From NCBI RefSeq assembly GCF_013184745.1, contig NZ_JAATVU010000017.1:1-64000 (forward strand): a DNA stretch of 64,000 nt. Reading direction: 5' to 3'. Each line of letters starts with the position of its first letter. Within the stretch, counting starts at the first letter, position 1. The translations under genes and the position numbers were made by a program. The notes beneath the pieces were generated by a model. That model worked only from the letters and a program-made list of their open reading frames with translations, was not told where the DNA came from and made no database searches. This document shows positions 35,731 to 46,957 of this stretch, piece by piece. The DNA comes from Mangrovicoccus sp. HB161399. GTDB taxonomy: Bacteria > Pseudomonadota > Alphaproteobacteria > Rhodobacterales > Rhodobacteraceae.

Positions 35731-37293
35731 ATGAAGCTTTTCTCCCTCGACGCCCTCAAGCGCTCCACCGGCGTCTTCGCCATCAAGGGCGGCATCCATC
35801 CCGAGACCCGCAAGTACCTGACCGCCGAGAGCGCGGTGGAGAAGATGCCGGTGCCATCGATCCTGCGCGTGCCGCTGCAGCAGCATATCGGCGCCCAGGC
35901 CGAGCCGCTGGTGAAGCGCGACGACCATGTGCTGAAGGGCCAGCTGATCGGCAAGGCGCGCGGTCCGGTCTCCGCCAATGTCCATGCGCCGACCTCCGGC
36001 AGGGTGCTGGCCGTCGGCATGTTCGCCGCGCCGCATCCCAGCGGATTGCCGGTGATGACCGTCACCATCCGCCCGGACGGCAAGGACGAATGGGGACCGC
36101 GCCTGCCGCGCCTGCGCCCCGAGGAGGCGACGCCGGACCAGATCGCCGACCGCGTGCTGGAAGCCGGGATCGTCGGCATGGGCGGCGCCACCTTCCCGGC
36201 GGCGGTCAAGCTGGGGCTCGGCAGGAAATACGACCTGCACACGCTGGTGATCAACGCTGCCGAATGCGAACCCTACCTGACCTGCGACGACCGGCTGCTG
36301 CGCGAGCGTCCCGAGGAGGTCGTCGACGGCATCGCGATGATGGTCAAGGCGCTCGGCGTCTCGAAGGTCATCGTCGCCATCGAGTCGAACAAGCCCAAGG
36401 CGATCGCCGAGATGCGCCGCCACATCTTCGCCGCCGCCCCCGAAGCCAGCGTCATGCCGGTGCCGACGCTCTATCCGATGGGGTCGGAAAAGCATCTGGT
36501 ACGCACCGTTCTGGGGCTGGAAACGCCCGCCCGCGCGCTGACCGCCGAGCTCGGCGTCATCGTCCATAACGCCGCCACCGCCCATGCCGTGCACAAGGCC
36601 GTGCGCTATGGCGAGCCGCTGATCAGCCGCTTCCTGACCGTGTCGGGCCGCGGCGTGACCGCGCCGAAGAACCTCGAAGTGATGATCGGCACGCCGGTCA
36701 GCGAGATCCTCGATTTCTGCGGCGGGCTGAAGGGCGAGCCGGACCGGCTGCTGCTCGGCGGGCCGATGATGGGCATGCCGATCCAGTCGGTGCGCGTGCC
36801 GGTGATCAAGGGCACCAACGGCGTGCTGGCGCTCGACCGCTCCGAGACCCGCCCCGAACAGTCGATGCCCTGCATCCGCTGCGCCGGCTGCGTCACGGTC
36901 TGTCCCTGCGGGCTGACGCCGCTGGAGCTGCAGGCGCGGATCGGCGCCGAAGATCTCGACGGCGCAGTCGATATCGGGCTGATGGATTGCGTGGCCTGCG
37001 GCTCCTGCTCCTATGTCTGCCCGTCGAACATCCCGCTGGTGCAGAGCTTCAACTACGCCAAGGGCAAGCTGGCGGCGCTGCAGAGCCAGAAGCACCAGCA
37101 GGAAGAGACCAAGCGCCTCGCCGAGGCCCGCAAGGCCCGCGAGGAGGCCGTCGCCGAGGCCAAGCGCCTGGCGATGGAGAAGCACAAGGCGGCGCAGGCC
37201 GCCAAGAAGAAGGCCGCGGAGGAAAAGAAGCGCAGGGAGGCCGAGGCTGCGGCCGCCGCCGCGCCCGATGCACCCACGGAGGCTGCGGAATGA
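35731..37293 (+). CDS. rnfC: Rnf complex subunit C (NADH-binding)
   Basis: 520 residues. N-terminal segment FAIKGGIHPETRK, then an NADH/FMN-binding Complex I 51-kDa-like part (GIVGMGGATFPAAVKLG, INAAECEPYLTCDDRL), then two [4Fe-4S] motifs CIRCAGCVTVCP and CVACGSCSYVCP. The last about 70 residues are a Lys/Glu/Ala-rich helical tail of the kind seen in gammaproteobacterial RnfC, probably a cytosolic arm. Site of NADH oxidation. Starts 10 nt after rnfB; overlaps rnfD (ATGA). Confidence 0.96.
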   Translation: MKLFSLDALKRSTGVFAIKGGIHPETRKYLTAESAVEKMPVPSILRVPLQQHIGAQAEPLVKRDDHVLKGQLIGKARGPVSANVHAPTSGRVLAVGMFAAPHPSGLPVMTVTIRPDGKDEWGPRLPRLRPEEATPDQIADRVLEAGIVGMGGATFPAAVKLGLGRKYDLHTLVINAAECEPYLTCDDRLLRERPEEVVDGIAMMVKALGVSKVIVAIESNKPKAIAEMRRHIFAAAPEASVMPVPTLYPMGSEKHLVRTVLGLETPARALTAELGVIVHNAATAHAVHKAVRYGEPLISRFLTVSGRGVTAPKNLEVMIGTPVSEILDFCGGLKGEPDRLLLGGPMMGMPIQSVRVPVIKGTNGVLALDRSETRPEQSMPCIRCAGCVTVCPCGLTPLELQARIGAEDLDGAVDIGLMDCVACGSCSYVCPSNIPLVQSFNYAKGKLAALQSQKHQQEETKRLAEARKAREEAVAEAKRLAMEKHKAAQAAKKKAAEEKKRREAEAAAAAAPDAPTEAAE

Positions 37294-38372
37294 CCGTCGG
37301 ACACGCCATCGTTTCGGGCCCCCACGCCCATTCGCGCCTGACAGTGACCAACACGATGGTCATGGTGATGATCTGCCTGCTGCCCGCGACCGGCATGGGC
37401 TTCTACCAGTTCGGCTGGCCCGCGGTGCTGCTTTTCGCGGTCACCGTCGGCAGCGCGGTCGGCTTTGAGGCGCTCTGCCTCCTGCTGGCGCGCCGCCCGC
37501 TCGAGCGGTTCCTGTTCGACGGCTCGGCGGTGCTCTCGGGCTGGCTGCTGGCCATGACCCTGCCGCCCTGGGCGCCCTGGTGGGTCGGCGCGGCCGGCAG
37601 CTTCATCGCCATCGTCATCGCCAAGCAGGTCTTCGGCGGGCTGGGACAGAACCTGTTCAACCCGGCCATGGTCGCCCGCGCCATGCTGCTGATCGCGCTG
37701 CCCGTCCAGATGACCACCTGGGTCCTGCCCGAGCCGACCGGCACCGCCGGTGCACCCGCCTTCCACGAGGCGCTGGCCATCACCTTCGGGGCCGCGCCGC
37801 AGATCGACGCCTTTACCGGCGCCTCGACGCTGGGCTTCGTCACCGCGCAGCTCGACGGCGGCGCGACGCTCGACGCGATCATGCCGCAGACCTTCAGCCT
37901 GCACGACCTCTTCATCGGGCGCGTCGCGGGCTCGATGGGCGAGACCTCGGCGCTGCTGCTGCTGGCGGGCGGCATCCTGCTGATCCTGACGCGGGTCATC
38001 ACCTGGCACATCCCGGTCTCGGTGCTGGGCGGGGCGGCGGCGCTGGCCGGCGCGCTCTGGCTGGCGGACCCGTCGCATTTCCCTTCGCCGGCCTGGCACC
38101 TCAGCTCGGGCGCGATGATGCTCTGCGCCTTCTTCATCGCCACCGATTACGTCACCTCGCCGCTGACCCTGACCGGCCAGCTGATCTACGGCGCGGCGAT
38201 CGGCGTGCTGATCGTGCTGATCCGGACCTTCGGCAGCTTTCCCGAGGGCGCGGCCTTCGCGGTGCTGCTGATGAACGCCTGCACGCCGCTGCTCGATCAC
38301 TACATCCGTCCGCGCATCTTCGGCCGCGACCGCAAGGGCAAGCCGCTCGGGATCAAGGGAGACAAGGCATGA
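37290..38372 (+). CDS. rnfD: Rnf complex subunit D
   Basis: 360 residues, about nine helices, with QVFGGLGQNLFNPAMVAR of the NqrB/RnfD family. The covalent flavin-acceptor motif, normally SGAT, reads TGAS at residues 176-179 (followed by Thr), so the acceptor would be Ser or the next Thr. ApbE, encoded at 49418-50470, would attach FMN. Membrane subunit. Coupled to rnfC and rnfG by overlaps of 4 nt. Confidence 0.95.
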   Translation: MTVGHAIVSGPHAHSRLTVTNTMVMVMICLLPATGMGFYQFGWPAVLLFAVTVGSAVGFEALCLLLARRPLERFLFDGSAVLSGWLLAMTLPPWAPWWVGAAGSFIAIVIAKQVFGGLGQNLFNPAMVARAMLLIALPVQMTTWVLPEPTGTAGAPAFHEALAITFGAAPQIDAFTGASTLGFVTAQLDGGATLDAIMPQTFSLHDLFIGRVAGSMGETSALLLLAGGILLILTRVITWHIPVSVLGGAAALAGALWLADPSHFPSPAWHLSSGAMMLCAFFIATDYVTSPLTLTGQLIYGAAIGVLIVLIRTFGSFPEGAAFAVLLMNACTPLLDHYIRPRIFGRDRKGKPLGIKGDKA

Positions 38373-39004
38373 ACGCGCTGACCGCAAGGCTGTCGGCCTT
38401 CCGCGAGGCCCCGGCCGCCCATGGCGTGCTGCTGGCGCTCTTCGCGCTCTTCACCGCGCTGGTGCTGGCCATTTCCGACGAGCTGACCCGCGGACCGATC
38501 GCCGACCGCGCCACCGAGGACCTGAATGCCTCGCTGGTGCAGGTGATCCCGGACGGCATCCATGACAACGACCTGGCCTCGGACAGGATCGAGGTGATGG
38601 ACGGCGGCGTCCCGGTCGCCGTCTACCAGGCGACCCGGTCCGGCACCGTCACCGGCGCCGCCTTCGAGCGGGTCGGCTACGGCTATGGCGGGGCGATCAA
38701 GGTGCTGATCGGGCTCGACCCCTCGGGCGAGCTTCTGGGCGTGCGCGTGCTGGCCCATGCCGAGACGCCCGGCCTGGGCGACAAGATCGAGACCGCGAAA
38801 TCCGACTGGATCCACGGCTTCGAGGGCAAGTCGCTGGACGATCCCTCGCCGGAACGCTGGAAGGTCAAGCGCGACGGCGGCGAATTCGACCAGTTCTCCG
38901 GCGCCACGATCACCCCGCGCGCCGTGGTGGCGGCGGTCAAGGGCGGGCTCGATTTCTTCGCCGCCCACAGGGACGAAATCCTCACCCCGAAGGAGGGCAA
39001 CTGA
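38369..39004 (+). CDS. rnfG: Rnf complex subunit G (covalent flavin)
   Basis: 211 residues. One membrane helix at about 17-36, then a periplasmic FMN-binding domain with AHAETPGLGDKIE and the covalent FMN site SGAT at residues 177-180 (DQFSGATITPRAVV). ApbE would attach FMN to the Thr. Coupled to rnfD (ATGA) and rnfE (TGATG). Confidence 0.96.
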   Translation: MNALTARLSAFREAPAAHGVLLALFALFTALVLAISDELTRGPIADRATEDLNASLVQVIPDGIHDNDLASDRIEVMDGGVPVAVYQATRSGTVTGAAFERVGYGYGGAIKVLIGLDPSGELLGVRVLAHAETPGLGDKIETAKSDWIHGFEGKSLDDPSPERWKVKRDGGEFDQFSGATITPRAVVAAVKGGLDFFAAHRDEILTPKEGN

Positions 39005-39729
39005 TGTCGGTCTACGGACAGATCGCCCGGAACGGGCTCTGGGACAACAACATCGTCTTCGGCCAGCTGCTGGCGCTCTGCCCGCTGCTCGCCGTGACGG
39101 GGACGGCGACGAACGGGCTCGGCATGGGGCTGGCCACGCTCGCGGTTCTGGCGATGTCGGGACTGGCCGTGTCGCTGCTCAGGGGCGCGATCACGCCCGA
39201 GATCCGCATCCCGGCCTTCGTGCTGATCATCGCCTGCATCGTGACGGTGGTGGACATGGCGCTGAATGCCTGGCTGCACGACCTGCACAAGGTGCTGGGC
39301 CTCTTCATCCCGCTGATCGTGACGAACTGCGCCATCCTCGGCCGCGCCGAGGCCTTCGCCTCGCGCCAGTCGCCGCTGCAATCGGCCTATGACGGGCTGA
39401 TGATGGGGCTGGGCTTCACCGTCGCGCTGGTCGTGCTCGGCGCCGCCCGCGAGATCCTGGGCTCCGGCACGATCTTCGCCAATGCGGACGTGCTGCTGGG
39501 ACCGGCCTTCGGCTTCCTCGAACAGACCCTGATCCCGGATTACGGCGGCTTCCTGATCCTGATCCTGCCGCCCGGCGGCTTCATCATGCTGGGCTTCCTG
39601 CTGGCGCTGAAGGGCATCGTCGACAAGCGCGCCAAGGACCGCGCCGGCGATCCGCTCGACGCGCGCATCGAGAAGGTCTTCACCGCCGCGGGCGTCCTGA
39701 AGCCCGAACCCGAAGGAGAGAACGCATGA
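39004..39729 (+). CDS. rnfE: Rnf complex subunit E
   Basis: 241 residues, six helices, homologous to RnfA with inverted topology: NGLWDNNIVFGQLLALCPLL and FIPLIVTNCAILGRAEAFAS carry the matching Cys pair for the membrane [2Fe-2S] cluster. Its start overlaps rnfG by one base and its stop overlaps rnfH (ATGA). Confidence 0.96.
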   Translation: MSVYGQIARNGLWDNNIVFGQLLALCPLLAVTGTATNGLGMGLATLAVLAMSGLAVSLLRGAITPEIRIPAFVLIIACIVTVVDMALNAWLHDLHKVLGLFIPLIVTNCAILGRAEAFASRQSPLQSAYDGLMMGLGFTVALVVLGAAREILGSGTIFANADVLLGPAFGFLEQTLIPDYGGFLILILPPGGFIMLGFLLALKGIVDKRAKDRAGDPLDARIEKVFTAAGVLKPEPEGENA

Positions 39730-39995
39730 ATGTCGGTGTCGCCTTTGCCAAGCAGTCGGCGCAGGTCTGGATGAAGATCGAGGTGCCGGACGGATCGACC
39801 GTGCGCGACGTGATCGAGCGTTCGGGACTGCTGGCGCAGTTCCCGGAGATCGACCTGGACGTCAACAAGGTCGGCATCTTCGGCGCCGTCGCCAAGCTCG
39901 ACAAGCCGGTGAAGGACGGCGACCGGGTGGAGATCTACCGCCCGATCCATCCCGAGGCCGAGCTTCTTGACCGCAAGGACTCCAGGAAGGACTGA
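39726..39995 (+). CDS. rnfH: RnfH, small ubiquitin-fold protein
   Basis: 89 residues, beta-grasp fold: VGVAFAKQSAQVWMKIEVPD, then VGIFGAVAKLDKPVKDGDRV and EIYRPIHPEAE, the RnfH signature ending. Function in Rnf assembly or elsewhere is poorly known, but it ends the rnf operon in R. capsulatus as here. Overlaps rnfE by 4 nt; its last 61 nt overlap the end of the convergent gene at 39935. Confidence 0.93.
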   Translation: MNVGVAFAKQSAQVWMKIEVPDGSTVRDVIERSGLLAQFPEIDLDVNKVGIFGAVAKLDKPVKDGDRVEIYRPIHPEAELLDRKDSRKD

Positions 39996-40876
39996 TCCGC
40001 TCGGGCCGCCGGATCGAGGAAGCACAGATCCTCCGGCGGCACGTGGAAGGTCACCGGCGCGCCATCGGCAATGCAGGCGCGCGGCAGCATCAGCCGCTGC
40101 GCCAGCCCGCCGAGATCGAGCTCCAGCTCGGTCAGCGGCCCGTGGAAGACCCGCCCCGCCAATGTGCCCGTCAGCGTGTTGGCGATTCCCTCGCCCTCCA
40201 GCCCCTGTTCCGGCCGCCACAGCAGCGTGACGTGCCGCGCCTGCGGATCCTTGCCCGCGACCGCCAGATCGCCCAGCGGCGTGCGCACCATCCACTGCCC
40301 GGGTTCGGTCTCGCCCAGGACCTCGCCGGGGATCAGGTTCGCCGCCCCGGTCAGCTCCGCCACCAGCCGCGACGCGGGCGTGCGGTAGACCTCCTCGGGC
40401 GTGCCCTCCTGCACGATACTTCCGTCGGCCAGCACGCAGATCCGGTCGGCGAGCGCCAGCGCCGCGGCGGGATCGTCGGTCGCGAAGACCAGCGCATGGC
40501 CAACCGCGCGCACTGCCCGGCGCGCCTCCGACCGGCAGGCGGCGCGCGCCGCGGCCTGTCCCGGCCAGGCCGGATCGGCCAGCAGCAGCACGGCGGGCGG
40601 GTCCGCCAGCATCCGCCGCGCCTCCGCCGCGCGCCCCGGAAGGACGCGGATGCCGCGACGCCGCGGCGGCAGCTCCGTCACGTCGCGCCCGCCGGCGAAG
40701 ATGCGCCCGCCATCGGGGCGCAGCCGTCCGCAGAGCACGCGGAACAGCAGCGCCGCCTCCGCCGGGTCCGGCCCGATCAGCCCGAGGATCCCGCCCGGCG
40801 GCACCTCCAGGGACAGGCCGCGGAGCGTCGCGGTGGCGCGCTTCAGATGCAGGTTTTTCGCGCTCAGTCCCGGCAT
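39935..40876 (-). CDS. ABC-ATPase-like protein with eroded catalytic motifs
   Basis: 313 residues from the ATG at 40876 (AAGGAG before it). The frame of a PotA/UgpC-type ATPase is visible: LEVPPGGILGLIGPD, GGRDVTELPPRRRGIRVL, LADRICVLADGSIVQEGTPE, VYRTPASRLVAELTGAANLI and a TOBE-like end. But Walker A reads GPDPAEAALL without the Lys, about 70 residues from Q-loop to signature are missing, Walker B reads LLLADPAWPG and the switch His is replaced (FATDDPA). It cannot hydrolyse ATP in the normal way. The reading frame is intact. It lies 82 nt behind modC on the same strand and overlaps rnfH. Could be a regulatory pseudo-ATPase or a pseudogene in the making. Confidence 0.7.
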   Translation of the reverse strand: MPGLSAKNLHLKRATATLRGLSLEVPPGGILGLIGPDPAEAALLFRVLCGRLRPDGGRIFAGGRDVTELPPRRRGIRVLPGRAAEARRMLADPPAVLLLADPAWPGQAAARAACRSEARRAVRAVGHALVFATDDPAAALALADRICVLADGSIVQEGTPEEVYRTPASRLVAELTGAANLIPGEVLGETEPGQWMVRTPLGDLAVAGKDPQARHVTLLWRPEQGLEGEGIANTLTGTLAGRVFHGPLTELELDLGGLAQRLMLPRACIADGAPVTFHVPPEDLCFLDPAARADQSFLESLRSRSSASGWIGR

Positions 40877-40958
40877 GGCTTCTCCTTCGGTCCGGCGGAG
40901 ACTGGCCATCCTGCGTGGCGGGAAAATGTCGGCCCGGCGAAACTTCCGTGACGGGAGG

Positions 40959-42044
40959 TCACGACGGCGCGCCGACATCCTCGGGCGCGATCGAGACCGA
41001 CTTGACCACCGCCCAGACCGGACGTCCCGGCGCCAGCCCCAGCGCCCCGGCCGAGCGCCGCGTCACCCGCGCCAGCAGCTTGCCGGCCGGGGTTTCCACC
41101 GTGACGATGGCGCCCGGCCCCTGGCCCGGCAGCACCGCTTCCACCCGGCCGGGCAGCACGTTCAGCGCCGAGATGTCCCGCGGTTCGGCGGTCGCGAGCA
41201 TCACCTCCTGCGCGGCGATGCGCAGCCGCAGCCGCTGGCCCGGCTTCTGCGCCACGCGCGGCAGGTGCAGCGCGACGCCGCCCGCATCGAGCTCGCTCAG
41301 CCCGTCGGGGTGATGCGCGCGGACCACCGCCTCCAGCACGGCGCCGACCGCGCGCACGCCCGTCGGCGCCACGCCGGGATCGCCCAGCACCTCGAGCGCC
41401 GGCCCCTGCCGGACGGTGCGCCCGGCCTCCAGCACGACCACGGTGGTGGCCAGCCGCGCGACCTCTTCGGCGGCATGGCTGACATAGAGGATCGGCACCC
41501 CGGCCTCGTCGCGCAGCCGCTCGAAATAGGGCAGGATCTCCGCCTTCCGGGCGGCATCGAGCGCGGCCAGCGGCTCGTCGGCCAGAATCATCTCGGGGCG
41601 CGACAGGAGCGCCCGGCCGATCGCGACGCGGGACCGTTCCCCGCCCGAAAGCGCGCCGGGGCGGCGGGAGAGGAGCGGTCCGATCCCCAGCATCTCCACC
41701 ACCCGCGCCGTGTCGTCCCTGCCGCCCTGCGGGGCAAAGCGCGCGCCGTAGCGCAGGTTCTGCGCCACGCTCAGATGCGGGAACAGCCGCGCGTCCTGGA
41801 AGACGACGCCGAGCCGCCGCCGGTGCGGCGGCAGCATGATCCGCGCGCCGCTGTCGAAGAGTACCCGGTCCTCCAGCGCGATCCGCCCGGCCGCGGGGCG
41901 CATCAGGCCGGCGACGGCGCGCACCACCGTCGACTTGCCGGAGCCCGAGCGGCCGAACAGCACCGTGACCCCGGGCGGGGCATCGAAGGCGATGTCGAGA
42001 CCGAAGCCCGGGAAGGCGTGGGAGAGGCGGACCGAGAGGCTCAT
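40959..42044 (-). CDS. modC: molybdate ABC transporter ATPase ModC
   Basis: 361 residues from the ATG at 42044, overlapping modB by 4 nt. Walker A GRSGSGKST at about 31-39, Q-loop VFQDARLFPHLSVAQN, signature LSGGERSRVAIGRAL, Walker B MILADEPLAALD, switch His YVSHAAEE. The C-terminal mop domain has ISALNVLPGRVEAVLP and GLAPGRPVWAVVKSVSI, which binds molybdate. Cytosolic. Third gene of modABC. Confidence 0.95.
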   Translation of the reverse strand: MSLSVRLSHAFPGFGLDIAFDAPPGVTVLFGRSGSGKSTVVRAVAGLMRPAAGRIALEDRVLFDSGARIMLPPHRRRLGVVFQDARLFPHLSVAQNLRYGARFAPQGGRDDTARVVEMLGIGPLLSRRPGALSGGERSRVAIGRALLSRPEMILADEPLAALDAARKAEILPYFERLRDEAGVPILYVSHAAEEVARLATTVVVLEAGRTVRQGPALEVLGDPGVAPTGVRAVGAVLEAVVRAHHPDGLSELDAGGVALHLPRVAQKPGQRLRLRIAAQEVMLATAEPRDISALNVLPGRVEAVLPGQGPGAIVTVETPAGKLLARVTRRSAGALGLAPGRPVWAVVKSVSIAPEDVGAPS

Positions 42045-42733
42045 GCGCCCGCCACCCGCCGGGCGATCCAGCGGCCCAGCAGTTCCGACAGCAGGAGCGC
42101 CCCCATCGCGACCCCGACCGAGACCGCGACCAGCCGCAGCGCCGCGGCCTCGCCGCCCGGCACCTGCAGGAAGGCGTAGATCGCCGAGGGCAGGGTGCGG
42201 GTCTGTCCGGGGATGTTCGACACGAAGGTGATGGTCGCGCCGAATTCGCCCATCGCTTTGGCGAAGGCGAGGATCGCGCCGGCGAGTATGCCCGGCAGGA
42301 TCAGCGGCAGCGTGACCGTGGCGAAGACCGCCAGAGGCGGCGCGCCGAGCGTGGCCGAGGCCTCCTCCAGCTTGGGATCGACGGCCTCGACCGACAGCCG
42401 GATCGCGCGGACCATCAGCGGGAAGGCCATGACGCCTGCCGCCAGCGCCGCGCCGGTCCAGCGGAAGGCGAAGACGATGCCCATCGACTCGAGCGCGCCG
42501 CCCAGCGGCGCCTGCGGGCCGAGCGTCAGCAGCAGGAGATAGCCGGTCACCACCGGCGGCAGGATCAGCGGCAGATGCACCAGCCCGTTGAGGATCTGCT
42601 TGCCGGGAAAGCTCCAGCGCGCCAGCGCATAGGCCGTTACGATGCCCAGCGGCAGGCTTGCCGCCACCGCCCAGAAGGCGACCTTCAGCGACAGCGCGAC
42701 CGCTGCCCATTCCTCCGGCCCGAGCCAGCCCAT
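42041..42733 (-). CDS. modB: molybdate ABC transporter permease ModB
   Basis: 230 residues, five helices. LVHLPLILPPVVTGYLLL and the EAA-type loop LEEASATLGAPPLAVFATVT followed by FAKAMGEFGATITF are the ModB signature. Starts 7 nt after the modA stop. Confidence 0.95.
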   Translation of the reverse strand: MGWLGPEEWAAVALSLKVAFWAVAASLPLGIVTAYALARWSFPGKQILNGLVHLPLILPPVVTGYLLLLTLGPQAPLGGALESMGIVFAFRWTGAALAAGVMAFPLMVRAIRLSVEAVDPKLEEASATLGAPPLAVFATVTLPLILPGILAGAILAFAKAMGEFGATITFVSNIPGQTRTLPSAIYAFLQVPGGEAAALRLVAVSVGVAMGALLLSELLGRWIARRVAGA

Positions 42734-42740
42734 CCGCCGC

Positions 42741-43487
42741 TCAGTCCGGCAGGGCGAAGCCGAGCCCCGCCAGCACGCTGCCGGCTTCGTCCGTCTTCAG
42801 GAATTCGAGGAATTCGGCCGCGGCCGTGCCGGGGCGGTCCGCCACCAGCGCCGCCGGGTAGCGGATCGGCGCGTGGCTGTCTTCGGGGAAGGTGGCCAGG
42901 ACGCCGACGCGCGGCTCGGCCGCGGCATCGGTCGCATAGACGATGCCCATCGGCGCGGCCCCCACGGCAACCAGCGCCAGCGCGGCGCGCACGTTGTCGG
43001 TCTCCGCGACCTTGGGCGCCACGCTGTCCCAGAGCCCGAGCGACGTCAGCGCCTCCTTGCCGTAGATGCCCGCGGGCACGGCCTCCACCAGCGCCATGGC
43101 GAGCTTGCCGCCGCCGAGCCTGCCGGCAAGCGAGGCATCCAGAGGGACCGGCGCCGCGCCCGCGGGACCGGCCAGCACCAGCGCGTTGCCCGCCAGGTCG
43201 AAGCGCGTCGCCGCATCGACCATCCCCTTGCCGGCCAGCCGGTCCATCCAGGACAGGTTCGCGGAGATGAAGACGTCGGCAGGCGCCCCGGCCTCGATCT
43301 GCCGCGCCAGCGCAGAGGAGCCCGCCAGCGAGACCGACAGCTCGTGCCCCGATGCCGCGCGGAAGGCCGGCGCGAGCCGGTCCATCGCGTCCTTCAGGCT
43401 CGCCGCGGCGAAGACCGTGACGGTGTCGGCCGCGGCGGGGGCGGCGAGAAGCAGGGCGGCAAGGGCCATGCGCAGGGGGGCGGACAT
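42741..43487 (-). CDS. modA: molybdate-binding periplasmic protein ModA
   Basis: 248 residues from the ATG at 43487. Signal peptide about 1-21 (MSAPLRMALAALLLAAPAAA). Mature start DTVTVFAAASLKDAMDRL with the oxyanion-binding Ser, LAGSSALARQIEAGAPADVF, VYATDAAAEP and FPEDSHAPIRYPAAL. First gene of modABC; supplies Mo for nitrogenase and other Mo enzymes. I see no ModE box in the 266-nt gap to the divergent gene at 43754. Confidence 0.95.
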   Translation of the reverse strand: MSAPLRMALAALLLAAPAAADTVTVFAAASLKDAMDRLAPAFRAASGHELSVSLAGSSALARQIEAGAPADVFISANLSWMDRLAGKGMVDAATRFDLAGNALVLAGPAGAAPVPLDASLAGRLGGGKLAMALVEAVPAGIYGKEALTSLGLWDSVAPKVAETDNVRAALALVAVGAAPMGIVYATDAAAEPRVGVLATFPEDSHAPIRYPAALVADRPGTAAAEFLEFLKTDEAGSVLAGLGFALPD

Positions 43488-43753
43488 CGGGTGCTCCTTC
43501 GGTCTGGCGGCAGGAAAGAGGGCCGGGCGCGGCATGGCAAGGGCCAAACTGTCCCGGCCGCGGCCGGGAACGCGGAATGGCGGAATTTGCCCGCGGGACC
43601 GGGCACCCGGCCGCGCGCCGGCACCGGCGGAATGGCAGCCTTGCTGCTCCGTCCGCGGCACGTCGCGCCGGATGGCCCACTGGCCAGAGCGGGCGCGACG
43701 CGGTAAGCCGCTGGGGAGACCGTGCCCATCGGACTGAATCGGAGGACCGCGCC

Positions 43754-44725
43754 TTGGCGCAGAGCGACATCGTCACCGTCACCCTGAATCCGGCACTGGA
43801 TCTTGCGACTTCGGCCAGCGACATCCGGCCCGGTCCGAAGCTGCGCTGCACCGCGCCTCGCCAGGATCCGGGCGGCGGCGGCATCAATGTCAGCCGCGCG
43901 ATCCGCACGCTCGGCGGCACCAGCACGCCGCTGGTCGCGCTCGGCGGCGCCACCGGCGAGACCCTGGCCCAGCTGCTGCGGGCCGAGGGCATCGCACCCG
44001 AGGTGCTGGCGGCGCCGGGCGAGACGCGGCAGAGCCTGGCCGTCACCGACCGCAAGACCGGGCTGCAGTTCCGCTTCGTCCTGCCCGGACCCGACTGGGG
44101 CGAGGCGGAGACCGGCGCGGCGCTGGCGGCATGCGCGGCGCTGGCCGGGCCGGGGTCCTGGCTGGTGCTGTCGGGCTCGCAGCCGCCCGGGGTTCCCGAC
44201 CGCTTTCCCCTTGATCTGGCCGCGGCGCTGGCGCCGGGCGGCGCGAAGCTGGTGGTCGACACGTCCGGGCCGGCCCTGCGCGAAATCGCCGGGGCAGCGG
44301 ACGGCGGGCCGGTTCCCGCGCTCCTTCGCTTCGACAACCAGGAGGCCTCCGAGCTCGCGGGGGCAAGGCTCAACGGCGTGCAGGGGGCGGGCAGCTTCGC
44401 CGCGGATCTGGTGGCGCGCGGCGTGGCCGGGGCGGTGATCATCGCCTGCGGCGCCGACGGCTCGGTCCTGGCGACGCCGGGCGAGGTCATCTATTGCAAG
44501 GCGGCGCGGGTGCCGGTGGTCTCGAAGATCGGCGCGGGAGACAGCTTCGTCGCGGCGGCCGTGCTGGAACTTGCGCGCGGCGGCACGCTGGCCGAGGCGC
44601 TGCATCACGGCACCGCGGCGGCCTGCGCGGCGGTGATGACCCCGGCGACGCGGCTGTGCACGGCGGAGGACACGGCGCGGCTGCTGCCCGAATGCCAGCT
44701 CCGGGTGCTGCAGCGGGGCAGCTGA
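43754..44725 (+). CDS. PfkB-family sugar-phosphate kinase (1-phosphofructokinase type)
   Basis: 323 residues from a TTG at 43754 with GGAGG 8 nt upstream. N-terminal VTVTLNPALDLATSA and GGGGINVSRAIRTLGG, C-terminal KIGAGDSFVAAAVLE with the catalytic Asp. The opening motif is that of the FruK/LacC/PfkB hexose-phosphate kinase branch. Phosphorylates a sugar phosphate such as fructose-1-P or fructose-6-P with ATP. Neighbours are unrelated (mod genes divergent, speA downstream), so substrate is open. Confidence 0.88.
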   Translation: MAQSDIVTVTLNPALDLATSASDIRPGPKLRCTAPRQDPGGGGINVSRAIRTLGGTSTPLVALGGATGETLAQLLRAEGIAPEVLAAPGETRQSLAVTDRKTGLQFRFVLPGPDWGEAETGAALAACAALAGPGSWLVLSGSQPPGVPDRFPLDLAAALAPGGAKLVVDTSGPALREIAGAADGGPVPALLRFDNQEASELAGARLNGVQGAGSFAADLVARGVAGAVIIACGADGSVLATPGEVIYCKAARVPVVSKIGAGDSFVAAAVLELARGGTLAEALHHGTAAACAAVMTPATRLCTAEDTARLLPECQLRVLQRGS

Positions 44726-44927
44726 CCGCGGGGACGGGCGTGCCGCTCCGATTTCTGCACGCCGCCCCGGGAAGGGACGAAATCGGCCAGGCATTCGGAC
44801 AATTGGCCCGCCCGCATCCGCCGGTCCGGCGGGGCGGCGATTTGCCGGAAACTCTTAACCTTCCCTTGTGTTGTCAGGAGAATGAAGTATGGCGTGCGCC
44901 AAGTTCACAGGCATCGGGGAGTCTCCA

Positions 44928-46826
<1,899 letters not shown>

Positions 46827-46957
46827 GGGCCCGCGGCGGCGGTCCGGGGGCCGCTGTCACCGGACTGTCATCGCCGCCGTGCCATCACCGCAAAGTTGAA
46901 ACTCGCGCGGCAACGCGCGATGACGGAACGATCCACTTCACTGGAAAGGACAAAGAC

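Noticed and set aside
43488-43753. ModE box in front of modABC
   Set aside because: No pair of TATA-containing inverted repeats of the CGCTATATA type was found in the gap.
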